Below are positions 15,029-23,970 of a stretch of 29,002 bases of DNA, in pieces. The notes below the pieces were generated by a model. That model was not told where the DNA came from, did not search any database, and saw nothing but the letters and a program-made list of their open reading frames with translations. Made by a program: the position numbers and the translations under genes. The stretch is from contig DATKZB010000081.1 of assembly GCA_035528235.1 (NCBI GenBank), positions 1 to 29,002 on the forward strand, read 5' to 3'. The stretch is from DATKZB01 sp035528235 (GTDB taxonomy: Bacteria > Planctomycetota > Phycisphaerae > FEN-1346). Positions within the stretch are counted from its first letter, which is position 1, and every line of letters begins with the position of its first letter.

Positions 15029-15973
15029 GTGGGCGCGATCGGAGTCTTCTTAGCGGCAGCGGCCGGGACCCTGGCGGTGGGTCTGGTGTCCAGTTGGGTC
15101 GACCGCAAGGTGACGGCCCGCGTGCAGTACCGGGTGGGGCCGCCGCTTTTCCAGCCGGTGTACGACATCCTCAAGTTGCTGGGCAAAGAGACGCTGATGC
15201 CCGAACGGGCCCGGGGACGCGGGTTCCTGTTGGCGCCGGTGATCGGTTTTTCGGCGGCGGCGTTGGGGGCGGCCATCCTGTGGCACGCGCTCATCCGGCC
15301 CGGCGAGGGATTCGTCGGCGACCTCATCGTGTTGCTGTACGTGCTGACGATCCCGGCGATTGCGGCCATCTACGGGGCGCTGGCCTCGGGGTCGCCGCAC
15401 GCCGCGATCGGCGCGAGCCGCGAGATGAAGTTGCTCCTGTCATACGAGTTGCCGCTGGTCCTGGCGGTGCTGGTGCCCGTGGTGAAGATGAGCCACGACG
15501 CCGCCTTCGGGCCGACGTTCTCGGTGGGGTCGCTGATCGCGTTCCAGCAGCAGAACGGCTGGGTGCTGTTCAGTCCGAGCGGGGTCATTGCGGCCATCGT
15601 GGCGCTCGTCTGCATCCAGGCCAAACTGACGCTGGTGCCGTTCGACCTGCCGGAGGCCGAGACCGAGTTGATGGGCGGGGCCCACCTGGAATACTCGGGG
15701 CCGCCGCTGGCGATGATCAAGCTGACGCGGACGCTGCTGCTGGCGGTGTCGCCCATCTTCCTGGCCACGCTGTTCATGGGCGGCGTGAGCGACGCGGCAT
15801 CGGCTGCGGCATGGGCGGCGTTCGCGGGCAAGTTCGTGGTCGTCATCGTGCTGGTGGTGCTCATCCGGAACACGAATCCGCGGATTCGGATCGACCAGAC
15901 GGTCCGGGTGTTCTGGTTCGGCCTGGCGCCGCTGGCTGCCGTGGCGCTGGCCGTGGCTTGGTTGGGATACTGA
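15029..15973 (+). CDS. Membrane-bound hydrogenase NuoH/HycD/EchB-like subunit
   Basis: This integral membrane subunit anchors the hydrogenase core. The 314-residue product has about eight hydrophobic helices. It keeps the family motifs RVQYRVGPPLFQPVYDILKL (residues 31-50) and VPFDLPEAETELMGG, with charged residues that in complex I lie in the cavity linking redox and ion-translocating parts. The GTG at 15029 has GGAGG (15015-15019) 9 bases upstream. It is followed by a 119-base spacer with a small GGCTTG/CAAGCC hairpin at 15989-16004, the longest gap between genes in this operon. Confidence 0.93.
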   Translation: MGAIGVFLAAAAGTLAVGLVSSWVDRKVTARVQYRVGPPLFQPVYDILKLLGKETLMPERARGRGFLLAPVIGFSAAALGAAILWHALIRPGEGFVGDLIVLLYVLTIPAIAAIYGALASGSPHAAIGASREMKLLLSYELPLVLAVLVPVVKMSHDAAFGPTFSVGSLIAFQQQNGWVLFSPSGVIAAIVALVCIQAKLTLVPFDLPEAETELMGGAHLEYSGPPLAMIKLTRTLLLAVSPIFLATLFMGGVSDAASAAAWAAFAGKFVVVIVLVVLIRNTNPRIRIDQTVRVFWFGLAPLAAVALAVAWLGY

Positions 15974-16092
15974 GGAACCGAGGCTCACGGCTTGCAGGCA
16001 AGCCATGGCACGTGCAGGGAGTCAGCGCCGTAGTGTTATGTGCCGCACGACGGGCAGGTCGCCTACGCGAGAGACGGCAGAAGGGGAAGGGC

Positions 16093-16524
16093 ATGGGTCT
16101 GGGAACCTGGGCGCTCAAGAAATCGCCGTGGGTGTACCACGTCAACGTGGGGGCGTGTAACAACTGCGACATCGAGATCCTCGAACTCCTGACGCCGCGC
16201 TACGACGTCGAGCGGCTGGGCATGGTCCTGGTGGGCAGCCCGCGGCACGCCGACGCGCTGCTCGTCACGGGGTGTTGCACGCGCCAGGCCGAGCCGCGCC
16301 TGGCCGAACTGTACAAGCAGACCGCCAAGCCGTGCGTCGTTTTCTGCATCGGGTCGTGCGCGTGCACGGGCGGCATCTTCCGGCACGGGTATCACTTCAG
16401 CCGACCGGTGGACGAGGTCATTCGCGAGGTCGACCCCGGGGCCATCATCGCGTACGTGCCGGGATGTCCGCCGAAGCCGGAGGCGATGATCGCCGGCGCG
16501 GCCGCCGCCCTGAGCACGCTCTAG
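16093..16524 (+). CDS. Hydrogenase small subunit NuoB/HycG/EchC-like
   Basis: This 143-residue protein carries the single proximal [4Fe-4S] cluster next to the Ni-Fe site. The ligands appear to be C22 or C25 (ACNNCDIEIL), C89 (GSCACTGGIF) and C125 (PGCPPKPEA). The CxxC at the first site is the hydrogenase form, in contrast to the CC pair of true NuoB. The ATG at 16093 has GGGGAAGGG at 16083-16091; upstream extensions of the frame overlap the previous gene and look non-coding. Its partner, the large subunit, follows after a 70-base spacer that contains a hairpin. Confidence 0.93.
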   Translation: MGLGTWALKKSPWVYHVNVGACNNCDIEILELLTPRYDVERLGMVLVGSPRHADALLVTGCCTRQAEPRLAELYKQTAKPCVVFCIGSCACTGGIFRHGYHFSRPVDEVIREVDPGAIIAYVPGCPPKPEAMIAGAAAALSTL

Positions 16525-16539
16525 GTGGGGGAGGACACG

Positions 16540-16558
16540 CCCGGGCGCCGTGCCCGGG
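16540..16558. repeat. Intra-operon hairpin before the large hydrogenase subunit
   Basis: CCCGGGC (16540-16546) pairs with GCCCGGG (16552-16558) around a 5-base loop in the 70-base gap between the small and large subunit genes. No T-tract follows. It could affect mRNA processing and so subunit ratios. Confidence 0.4.
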
Positions 16559-16594
16559 TGATAAACGCCAGTCGTGGTTGGCAGGGGCAGCCAG

Positions 16595-18346
16595 ATGTCT
16601 GAACTGAAGAACGTGACGGGGCAGGACGTCGAGAGCCCCATCCTGGCGAGGGTCGTGGCGGCCCTGGGCGGGATGGTCCTCGACGTGACCGAGGAGAGGC
16701 CGACGCAGGGCTGGATCCGCGTGGACCCGGCCCGCGTCCGCGAGGCGTCGCGGGTCATGTTCGAGCAACTCCGAGGGCGCCTGGCCACCGTCACGGGCAT
16801 TGACGTCCGCGACGGCATCGACATCCTGTACCACTGGACGTTCGATGCCGACCACTACATCGCCACGATCAAGGCCCTGGCGGCCCGTCCGTCGCAGGCC
16901 ATCGATTCGGTGGGCCAGGACCTGCCGGCCTGCAACTGGATCGAGCGCGAGATGCACGATCTTCTGGGGGCCGAATTCCGTGGCCACCCCGACATGCGCC
17001 GCCTCATCCTGGCCGACAACTGGCCGGAAGGTGTGCATCCGCTGCGGCGGGGTTTCAAGGTGCCCAAGGTCGACGGGAACGGCAAACGCGAGACCCAGCA
17101 GTGGGCTGGGGCGGCCGACCCGGAGGTAACGGGGCAGAAGTTCTCGGCGCCGAAGAAGCCCGGCCTGGGGCGCACGCTCATCAATGTCGGGCCGTTTCAT
17201 CCCCTCCAGGAGGAGATGGAGTTCTTCCAGCTCTACTGCGAGGGCGAGACGGTCGTCGATATGGACATGCGCACGTCCTACAACCACCGCGGCATCGAGG
17301 AACTCTCGAGCCGCCTGACGTGGGACCAAGTGCCCTTCCTGGTGGAACGGGTGTGCGGCATCTGCTCGGCCAGCCATCCGTGGGCCTATATCCGGGCGGT
17401 CGAGGGCATCGCCGGCATCCAGGCCCCGCCCCGGGCCGAGTACCTGCGGACCATCGTCGCGGAACTCGAGCGTCTGCATAGCCACATGCTCTGGCTCGGC
17501 CTGGCCGGCCACTTCCTGGGCTACAACACCGTCTGGATGTGGGCCTGGAAGTACCGCGAACCCATCATGGACATCCTGGAACTGGTGACCGGCAGCCGCA
17601 TCCATTACGCCAACAATCGCATCGGCGGCGTGCGGCGCGACGTCTCGCCCGACATGTACCCCGAGATCCGCAAGGCACTCGATTCGATCAAGGCCCCCAT
17701 GGAGATGCTCACCAAGGCCGTGCTGGATGACCCGGTGCTTCACGCGCGGCTCAAGGGCGTCGGCGTCCTCTCGCACGAGGATGCCCGGCGCTGGGGCGTC
17801 ACGGGCCCGACGGCCCGGGCCAGCGGCGTGCCGATCGACGTGCGGCGCGACCATCCGCACGGGGCCTACGACCTTGTGGAATGGAACGTCATTACGCAGG
17901 ACGCCGGCGACGTCTTCGCCAAGGCCGTCGTCCGGTGCCTGGAATGCTTCGAGGCCGTGAAGATCATCGAGCGGTGCGTCGACCAGATTCCGGATGGCCC
18001 GATTGCGGTCGACGTCGACCACATTCCGCCGGGCGAGGGATGCGGCAACTACGAGGCGCCGCGGGGCGAGACGTTCCATTACGTGCGAAGCGACGGCGGG
18101 CCGGGGCCTGTGCGGCACAAGATACGGGCGCCTAGTTACGTGAACATCCCGTCGTTCAAGGCCTCGTGCATCGGCCAGCACATCGCCGACGTTACCATCA
18201 TCCTGGCGTCGGTCGACCCGTGTTACTCGTGCACCGAGCGGTTGGCCCGCGTCGTCGACGCCGACACGGGCAAGCCGCGCTATACGTTCAGCGACATGGT
18301 TCGTATCAGCCAGGAACGGACGCGCCGCCTGCGCAAGGAAGTGTAG
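16595..18346 (+). CDS. Group 4 [NiFe] hydrogenase large subunit, NuoC-NuoD fusion (HycE-like)
   Basis: This is the catalytic subunit of the membrane-bound hydrogenase. The 583-residue protein fuses a 30-kDa NuoC-like domain (about residues 20-150, with DHYIATIKALAARPSQAIDSV) to the NuoD/hydrogenase domain. The Ni ligands are intact: C254 and C257 in ERVCGICSASHP, C543 and C546 in DPCYSCTER. This marks it as a true hydrogenase and not a complex I subunit. After R549 there is a 34-residue tail, as in E. coli HycE, where the tail is cleaved by HycI; a HycI-like gene lies at 25381. The ATG at 16595 has AGGGG at 16583-16587. Fusion and tail point to a formate-hydrogenlyase/Mrp-linked subgroup. Confidence 0.95.
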   Translation: MSELKNVTGQDVESPILARVVAALGGMVLDVTEERPTQGWIRVDPARVREASRVMFEQLRGRLATVTGIDVRDGIDILYHWTFDADHYIATIKALAARPSQAIDSVGQDLPACNWIEREMHDLLGAEFRGHPDMRRLILADNWPEGVHPLRRGFKVPKVDGNGKRETQQWAGAADPEVTGQKFSAPKKPGLGRTLINVGPFHPLQEEMEFFQLYCEGETVVDMDMRTSYNHRGIEELSSRLTWDQVPFLVERVCGICSASHPWAYIRAVEGIAGIQAPPRAEYLRTIVAELERLHSHMLWLGLAGHFLGYNTVWMWAWKYREPIMDILELVTGSRIHYANNRIGGVRRDVSPDMYPEIRKALDSIKAPMEMLTKAVLDDPVLHARLKGVGVLSHEDARRWGVTGPTARASGVPIDVRRDHPHGAYDLVEWNVITQDAGDVFAKAVVRCLECFEAVKIIERCVDQIPDGPIAVDVDHIPPGEGCGNYEAPRGETFHYVRSDGGPGPVRHKIRAPSYVNIPSFKASCIGQHIADVTIILASVDPCYSCTERLARVVDADTGKPRYTFSDMVRISQERTRRLRKEV

Positions 18347-18355
18347 GAGCCGGGC

Positions 18356-20332
18356 ATGGATTACATCTGGCTCATCTCAGTGCCGCTGGTCGCCGGGACC
18401 CTCGTCTACGCGGCGTGGATTCTCGGCGGGCGTCAGAGCCCACGGAGCCTCGGCCGGATCACGGGCGTGGGCGCCCTGGTGGCGATGGTCTGGACGCTGT
18501 GGGAGGCGATTGCGATGTTCCGGTCGCCGCCGGCTGTCGGCATGACCGAAGGCCAGATCGACCTGGGGCCGCTGACGCTCGCCCTGCGGTTCCGGGCCGA
18601 CGCGCTCTCGACGCTCATCGTCCTGGCGGCATCGGGCATCGCCTTCCTGGTCACGCTGTACAGTCTGCGTGCGATGGCCGACCACCCGCGTGCCCCCGTG
18701 TTCCACGCGTGGCTGCTCTGGACGGTGGCGGCGGTCGTGGCAGCGGCCCTGGCCAACACGTTCGTGGTGCTCATCGTGGCCTGGGAGGTGGCCACGATCC
18801 TGCTGTACCTCCTGATTGGCCTGGGCGGGCCCGGGAGCCGCGCGGGCGCGATGAAGACGCTGGGTATGCTGGGCTTCGCCGACGTGTGCCTGCTGCTGGG
18901 CGTGGCGCTGCTGTTCCAGGCCCAGGGAGGCGTCAACACGCTGCTCCTGATTGGCGGCGTGAAGGCCCAGCCGACCGACACGGCCCTGACGGTGGTGGCG
19001 TACCTGCTGATGCTGGCGGCGGCCCTGGCCAAGGCCGGGGCGATGCCCTTGCACACGTGGATTCCGGCGGCCAGCGAGGACGCGCCAGCGCCCGTTTTCG
19101 CGCTGCTGCCGGCGGCGCTCGACAAACTTCTAGGCATCTACTTGCTGGCCCGCCTGACGTTCGAGGTCTTCGCCATTTCGGCCGCGCTGGCGGCCGTCCT
19201 GATGGTCATCGGCGCGGCGACGATCCTGTTTGCCGTGATGATGGCGATGATCCAGCACAACCTCAAGCGACTGCTGGCGTTCCACGCCGTCAGCCAGGTC
19301 GGGTACATGGTGATGGGAATGGGGCTGGCGGCGTCGGTGCTGGCGGCGGGTCGTGCAGCCGGCGGCCTGACGGCGGTCCAGGAGGGCGTGGCGACCATCG
19401 CGTTCTGCGGCGGCTTGTTCCACATGCTCAACCACGCCATCTACAAGTGCACGTTGTTCTTGACCGCCGGGTCAGTTGAGCGCGTCACGGGTACGATGGA
19501 GCTCGATCGACTTGGGGGCATGGCCCGGATGCTGCCCGTCACGTTCGTGTGCTGCATCATTGCGGCCCTCTCGATCTCGGGCGTGCCGCCGCTCAACGGG
19601 TTCGCGTCGAAGTGGTTGGTCTACAGCGGTGCCCTAGGCGCGGGCACGCCCCTGGCGATGGTGTGCTTGGTGGTGGCGGTCTTCGGGTCGGCGCTGACGC
19701 TCGCGAGTTTCGTCAAGGTCGTCCACTCGGTCTTCCTGGGCACGCGGGGCCGGGCGGTGCCGGCCGGGGACGAGTCGCGCGAGAGCCCCGCCATGGCGAT
19801 CCCGATGGTGGTGCTGGCCCTGGCGTGCGTGTTCCTGGGCATCTGGGGCGGCCTAGCGGTGGACCGGCTGATTCTGCCGGCGGCCGGCGCGGTTGGTTTC
19901 CATGCGATGGGGATCGACACGACCGATTGGGCGCTGAGTCTGAGGGACGGCAAGGGCCTGTGGCAGCCGTCGACGGCCTCGGCGCTCCTCGGCGTGGGCG
20001 TGGTCATCGGTCTCCTGATTTACGTGTACAGCCGGGCGATGCGCGTCCGCATCGTCGGGAACTTTGTGGGTGGCGAGGACGCCTCGTCGGACGAGACCTG
20101 GCACGTCTCGGGGACGGGGTTCTACGAGACCATTCGGCGTCTGCCGTCGCTCGAGTGGCTGTTCCGCGACGCCTCGGCCGGCGCGTTCGACGTGTACCGG
20201 CTGGCCGGCCGGTACGGCGATGTGCTGGTCCAGCGGCTCCGCGGCTGGCACACGGGCCTGGTAGCGACGTACGTGAGTTGGACCATCGTCGGCCTCGTGG
20301 TGCTGGTAGTCGCGCTGGTGCTCGGATTATGA
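18356..20332 (+). CDS. NuoL/HyfB/MrpA-N-like ion-translocating subunit
   Basis: This 658-residue antiporter-like membrane protein has about 14-16 hydrophobic helices. Key charged residues of the family are present: E144 (AWEVATILLY), K226 (AALAKAGAMPLHTW), H233 and K257 (LPAALDKLLG). HAVSQVGYMVMG and HMLNHAIYK motifs also occur. The C-terminus has an amphipathic segment and a last helix (about residues 575-658), recalling the lateral helix of NuoL. It likely moves H+ or Na+ in response to the redox reaction. The ATG at 18356 has AGGAG (18345-18349). It starts the Mrp-like part of the operon and ends 13 bases before the MbhDE-like gene. Confidence 0.93.
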   Translation: MDYIWLISVPLVAGTLVYAAWILGGRQSPRSLGRITGVGALVAMVWTLWEAIAMFRSPPAVGMTEGQIDLGPLTLALRFRADALSTLIVLAASGIAFLVTLYSLRAMADHPRAPVFHAWLLWTVAAVVAAALANTFVVLIVAWEVATILLYLLIGLGGPGSRAGAMKTLGMLGFADVCLLLGVALLFQAQGGVNTLLLIGGVKAQPTDTALTVVAYLLMLAAALAKAGAMPLHTWIPAASEDAPAPVFALLPAALDKLLGIYLLARLTFEVFAISAALAAVLMVIGAATILFAVMMAMIQHNLKRLLAFHAVSQVGYMVMGMGLAASVLAAGRAAGGLTAVQEGVATIAFCGGLFHMLNHAIYKCTLFLTAGSVERVTGTMELDRLGGMARMLPVTFVCCIIAALSISGVPPLNGFASKWLVYSGALGAGTPLAMVCLVVAVFGSALTLASFVKVVHSVFLGTRGRAVPAGDESRESPAMAIPMVVLALACVFLGIWGGLAVDRLILPAAGAVGFHAMGIDTTDWALSLRDGKGLWQPSTASALLGVGVVIGLLIYVYSRAMRVRIVGNFVGGEDASSDETWHVSGTGFYETIRRLPSLEWLFRDASAGAFDVYRLAGRYGDVLVQRLRGWHTGLVATYVSWTIVGLVVLVVALVLGL

Positions 20333-20345
20333 AGGAGCGGACGTA

Positions 20346-21053
20346 ATGGACCCGGTGCTCCTGCTGCTGTTGGGGCTGCTCGGCTTCATGCTGATCGGCT
20401 CACTGATCGCCGTTGAGACGCGCGACCTCCTTTCGAGCGTCATCTGCGTGGGCGCGGTGGGGTTCGGCACGAGCCTCGTGTTCCTGCTTCTGGGCGCCCC
20501 GGACCTGGCGCTGACGCAGGTGGTCGTTGAGATTCTGGTGCTTGTGGTCCTTGTGCGCGTCATCATCACGCGGCGCGACGAGTCGTACGCGACCAGCCGG
20601 GCCACGCTGTCCGTGGGGCTGGTGCTCCTGGCGCTAGGCGTGATGGCGGCCGTGGTGTTCTGCATGCTGACGGCCGACCAGGACGAGCCGCTGCGGCTGC
20701 GGCCGTTCGGCGACCCGCTGCTGAACGAGCGGGCCGACGCGGCCATCATGGCCCCGGCCGGGCAACCCGAACTGGCCACGACCCAGACCGAGCCCCGGAG
20801 CATCGGCGGCGCGTATCTCGAACACGGCGTGACGCCGCCGCCGGAAGGCGACGCGGCCGCGGCCGTCCCCGATGGCCGCAAGGGGCCCGAGCCGCCCAAC
20901 GCCGCCAACTACGTCATGGCCATTCTGCTCGATTACCGGGCGTACGATACGATGGGCGAGGCCACGGTCATCTTTGTCGCCATCCTCGGCGTCTACGCGG
21001 TCCTGCGGAAGGTGGGGAGAGAGCGTCATGCAGGGAATGAGTCTGATCGTTAA
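20346..21053 (+). CDS. MrpA C-terminal (MbhD-MbhE-like) fusion protein
   Basis: This 235-residue protein matches the C-terminal part of MrpA, encoded separately. Residues 1-70 hold two or three helices with LLGAPDLALTQVVVEIL, the DUF4040/MbhD signature. Residues about 196-225 hold the MbhE-like motif NYVMAILLDYRAYDTMGEATV and a helix. A helix at about 87-107 is followed by a hydrophilic, Pro/Ala-rich linker of roughly 80 residues. In archaeal Mbh complexes these two parts are separate small proteins; in Mrp they belong to MrpA. The ATG at 20346 has GGAG at 20334-20337, and the end overlaps mrpB by 26 bases. Confidence 0.85.
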   Translation: MDPVLLLLLGLLGFMLIGSLIAVETRDLLSSVICVGAVGFGTSLVFLLLGAPDLALTQVVVEILVLVVLVRVIITRRDESYATSRATLSVGLVLLALGVMAAVVFCMLTADQDEPLRLRPFGDPLLNERADAAIMAPAGQPELATTQTEPRSIGGAYLEHGVTPPPEGDAAAAVPDGRKGPEPPNAANYVMAILLDYRAYDTMGEATVIFVAILGVYAVLRKVGRERHAGNESDR

Positions 21054-21489
21054 GAACATGACGCGCCTGGTGGCGGGGTTCATTGCCCTGTTCGGCATCT
21101 ACGACATCATTTACGGGCACGTGGAGCCGGGCGGCGGGTTCTCGGGCGGCGTGATTCTGGCGGCGTCGATGGTGCTGGTGGTGCTGGCCTTCGGCGAGGA
21201 GTTCTCACGCCGGGTCCTCTCGGTCGATGTGGCCCGCGTCACCACGTCGCTGGCGGCGCTCGTGTTCCTGGCCGTGGGCCTGGGCGGGTACATGGTCGGG
21301 AAGTTCTTCACGAACTTCCTGGGCCGCGGCGAGGTGGGCGAACTGGCCTCGGCCGGGACGCTGGGCATCTCGAGCCTGGCCGTCGGCATCGAGGTGGGCG
21401 CCGGCCTGTTCGGCGTGTTTGTGGCCCTGGCGATGTTCCGGCGCACGGGCACCGGCACACGCCGCGAGATGGAGATTCCACACGGGTAG
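21028..21489 (+). CDS. mrpB: Mrp antiporter subunit B
   Basis: This small membrane subunit (153 residues, about four helices) of the Mrp/Mnh Na+/H+ antiporter module has the family motif IYGHVEPGGGFSGGVILAASMVL. The ATG at 21028 has GGGGAG (21014-21019). A second ATG at 21037 is possible. It overlaps the upstream gene by 26 bases, so translation is probably coupled. Its presence with mrpC-G shows that the hydrogenase carries a full Mrp module. Confidence 0.9.
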   Translation: MQGMSLIVKNMTRLVAGFIALFGIYDIIYGHVEPGGGFSGGVILAASMVLVVLAFGEEFSRRVLSVDVARVTTSLAALVFLAVGLGGYMVGKFFTNFLGRGEVGELASAGTLGISSLAVGIEVGAGLFGVFVALAMFRRTGTGTRREMEIPHG

Positions 21490-21496
21490 AGGGCAG

Positions 21497-21514
21497 GGGG
21501 CCCCGAGGGGCCCC
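21497..21514. repeat. GC-only hairpin between mrpB and mrpC
   Basis: GGGGCCCC (21497-21504) and GGGGCCCC (21507-21514) form an 8-bp stem around a GA loop, 8 bases after the mrpB stop and 18 bases before mrpC. The loop is too small as drawn, so the inner pairs probably open. It may be an mRNA-stability element. The lack of T makes termination unlikely. Confidence 0.4.
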
Positions 21515-21531
21515 GGCCCAGGGGATGGCCA

Positions 21532-21912
21532 ATGATGCTGTCGATGGCGCCGTACCTGTTTGCGTTTCTCCTGCTGGTGGTGGGCCTCTATGCCATCGTG
21601 GCGAAACGCAACCTCATCAAGGTCATCGTGGGCCTGATGATTCTGGACTACGCGGCCAACCTGCTGCTGGTCCTGATCGGGTACCGGTCGGCCGGCGCCG
21701 GCGCGGCCCCGGTGGCCCCCATTCTCGTGGGCGGCCCCGAGAACGTGCGGGCGCTGGCGGCCAGTTCGGTCGACCCGCTGCCGCAGGCCCTCGTCCTGAC
21801 CAGCATCGTCATCGGCCTGAGCGTGACGGCCCTGGTGGTGGCGCTCGCCATCCGCCTGTACGAAAAGTACGGGACGTTCGACACCGAACGGATGCGGAAC
21901 CTGAAAGGTTAA
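21532..21912 (+). CDS. mrpC: Mrp antiporter subunit C (NuoK-like)
   Basis: This three-helix NuoK-like subunit (126 residues) of the Mrp module has KRNLIKVIVGLMILDYAANLLLV for the conserved second helix and PLPQALVLTSIVIGLSVTALVVAL for the third, both typical of MrpC/MnhC. The start is at ATG 21532; ATG 21535 is nearly equivalent. Four bases separate it from mrpD. Confidence 0.92.
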   Translation: MMLSMAPYLFAFLLLVVGLYAIVAKRNLIKVIVGLMILDYAANLLLVLIGYRSAGAGAAPVAPILVGGPENVRALAASSVDPLPQALVLTSIVIGLSVTALVVALAIRLYEKYGTFDTERMRNLKG

Positions 21913-21916
21913 CGCC

Positions 21917-23482
21917 GTGGAACACCTCGTGCCGCTGTTGGTTGCGCTTCCGTTAGCCGGCGGCTTCCTCATGCCCATTGTGGGCCGGTTGACGAAGTCG
22001 CACCGCGCGGCAGCCGCCTTGCCGATTGCGATCGCGTGCGCCGGCCTGGCGATCGCCATCTCGCTGCTGGGCCGGCCCGACGAGACGATCGTGTACTGGC
22101 TGGGCGGGTGGAGTTTCCCCATTGGCATCAGCATGGTTGTCGACGGGCTGTCGCGGCTGATTCTGATCATCATTGCGGCCATCAGCCTGCTGGCCCTCGT
22201 GTTCAGCATGGACTACATGAAGCACTACACCAGCCCGGGGCTGTACTACGGCCTCTTTCTGCTGATGCTGACGGGCATGAACGGCGTCGTGGTCTCCGGC
22301 GACCTCTTTAACATGTTCGTGTTCCTGGAGATCGCCGGCATCGCCAGTTACGCCCTCGTGGCGTTCGGCACCGAGGCCGACGAACTCGAGGCGAGTCTCA
22401 AGTACCTGGTGCTGGGCGTCATCGCCAGCACGTTCATCCTCGTCGGCATCGCCCTGACGTACAACGTGACGGGCCACCTGAACTGGGCGAAGGTGGCCGA
22501 GGTCCTGGGCACGGCCGGCGGCGCGGGCCTCTCGCTGCCGATGTACGTCGTGGCGGCCCTGTTCTTCATGGGGTTCGGGCTGAAGGCGGCCATGGTGCCG
22601 TTCCACGCGTGGCTGCCCGACGCGCACCCGTCGGCCCCGGCACCCATCTCGGCCATGCTCTCGGGCGTCCTCATCAAGGCCTGCGGCGTGTACGTGCTGG
22701 CGCGGCTGGTGTTCTCGGTTTTCGGGGGGGACCAGACGATGGGCGTCATCCTGGCCGGGCTCGGCGCCACGTCGATGGTAGTTGGCGTCTTGATGGCCGT
22801 CGGCCAGTGGGATTTCAAGCGGCTCCTGGCGTACCACTCCATCAGCCAGATGGGGTACGTGGTGCTGGCGTTGGGCGCAGCGGCCGTTATGCGGGCCAAC
22901 GGCGTCTCGGACGCCGTGGTGGGGCTGGCGATCTTCGGCGGGCTGTTCCATTTGGCGAACCACGCCATCTTCAAGTCGCTGCTGTTCCTCTGCTCGGGTT
23001 CGATCGAGTACGCAACCGGCACGAGGCAACTGAAGATGCTGGGCGGCGTCGGCAAGCGGATGCCCGTGACGGGCGCCTGCCTGCGGGTGGCGGCCCTTTC
23101 GATCTCGGGTGTTCCGCCGTTCAACGGGTTCTGGAGCAAACTCATCATCATCCTGGCCCTGGTGCTGGCCGGTTACTACACGCTGGCGGCGATCACGGTG
23201 GTGGTCTCGTTCCTGACGCTGTTGTCTTTCGCGAAGGTGCAGCGGTACGTCCTGGGGGGCGACCCGTCGGAAGCCGCCCGTGGCGCCCGCGAGGCGCCCG
23301 TGGGCATGTGCCTGGCCACCGTCGTCCTGGCGGTGCTGTGCCTGGCCACGGCGTTGGTGATCTTCCCGACGGTCAGGGCCCGCCTGGTCGACCCGGCCGT
23401 GCGGGTCCTCTCGGTCCGGGTCTCTGAAGACAGGCCGGCGGCCGCCGGGCCGGCGGTCGCGCGGGAGGGGATGGGGCGATGA
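21917..23482 (+). CDS. mrpD: Mrp antiporter subunit D (NuoN/NuoM-like)
   Basis: This second antiporter-like subunit has 521 residues and about 14 helices. Family residues are E138 (MFVFLEIAGIASY), K223 (GFGLKAAMVPFHAWLPDAHP), H230 and K254. HSISQMGYVVLALG and HLANHAIFKSLLFL mark the broken-helix regions. The GTG at 21917 has AAAGG (21904-21908). The C-terminal 30 residues are hydrophilic. The stop overlaps mrpE by 4 bases (ATGA). Two antiporter-like subunits (this one and the gene at 18356) suggest two ion channels, as in Mrp and Mbh complexes. Confidence 0.94.
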   Translation: MEHLVPLLVALPLAGGFLMPIVGRLTKSHRAAAALPIAIACAGLAIAISLLGRPDETIVYWLGGWSFPIGISMVVDGLSRLILIIIAAISLLALVFSMDYMKHYTSPGLYYGLFLLMLTGMNGVVVSGDLFNMFVFLEIAGIASYALVAFGTEADELEASLKYLVLGVIASTFILVGIALTYNVTGHLNWAKVAEVLGTAGGAGLSLPMYVVAALFFMGFGLKAAMVPFHAWLPDAHPSAPAPISAMLSGVLIKACGVYVLARLVFSVFGGDQTMGVILAGLGATSMVVGVLMAVGQWDFKRLLAYHSISQMGYVVLALGAAAVMRANGVSDAVVGLAIFGGLFHLANHAIFKSLLFLCSGSIEYATGTRQLKMLGGVGKRMPVTGACLRVAALSISGVPPFNGFWSKLIIILALVLAGYYTLAAITVVVSFLTLLSFAKVQRYVLGGDPSEAARGAREAPVGMCLATVVLAVLCLATALVIFPTVRARLVDPAVRVLSVRVSEDRPAAAGPAVAREGMGR

Positions 23483-23970
23483 AGCAATTCCTCTGCATCC
23501 TGTTTACGTTTATCCTCTGGCTGTTGCTGACGTGGAAGTGGCCGCCCGAGACCGCCGACGTCTTCGTGGGCCTCGTGCTGGCGTTCCTGGTGGCGACGCT
23601 GCTGGCCCACATCTACCCGGACAACCCGCACAAGGCCCTCGACCCGCGCCGGTGGTTCTGGATGGGGCTGTACGTCCCGTACTTCCTGTACTACTGCGTC
23701 CGGGCGAACCTCGACGTGGCGTACCGCGTGCTGCACCCCGACATGCCCATCCGGCCGGGCATCGTGAAGGTCCGGACCGAGCTGGCGAGCGAGATGGCCA
23801 AGACGTTCCTGGCGAACTCGATCACGCTGACGCCCGGCACGCTGACGGTCGACATCAACGGGCAGGACCTCTACATCCACTGGATTTACGTTGAGGGCGA
23901 GGACCCCGAGGTGCACACGGCGGTCATCGTCAAGCGGTTCGAGCGGCTCTTGAGGAGGGTCTTCGAGTGA
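23479..23970 (+). CDS. mrpE: Mrp antiporter subunit E
   Basis: This 163-residue subunit has two N-terminal hydrophobic helices (residues 3-19 and 27-45). A cytoplasmic domain follows with the conserved motif ELASEMAKTFLANSITLTPGT and HWIYVEGE near the end. It overlaps mrpD and mrpF by 4 bases each, indicating tight translational coupling. The length matches MrpE/MnhE. Confidence 0.92.
   Translation: MKQFLCILFTFILWLLLTWKWPPETADVFVGLVLAFLVATLLAHIYPDNPHKALDPRRWFWMGLYVPYFLYYCVRANLDVAYRVLHPDMPIRPGIVKVRTELASEMAKTFLANSITLTPGTLTVDINGQDLYIHWIYVEGEDPEVHTAVIVKRFERLLRRVFE

Noticed and set aside
16595..20332. Annotating the locus as respiratory complex I (nuo)
   Set aside because: The large subunit keeps all four Ni-binding cysteines and a HycE-like tail, and the small subunit has the hydrogenase CxxC, so it is a hydrogenase.
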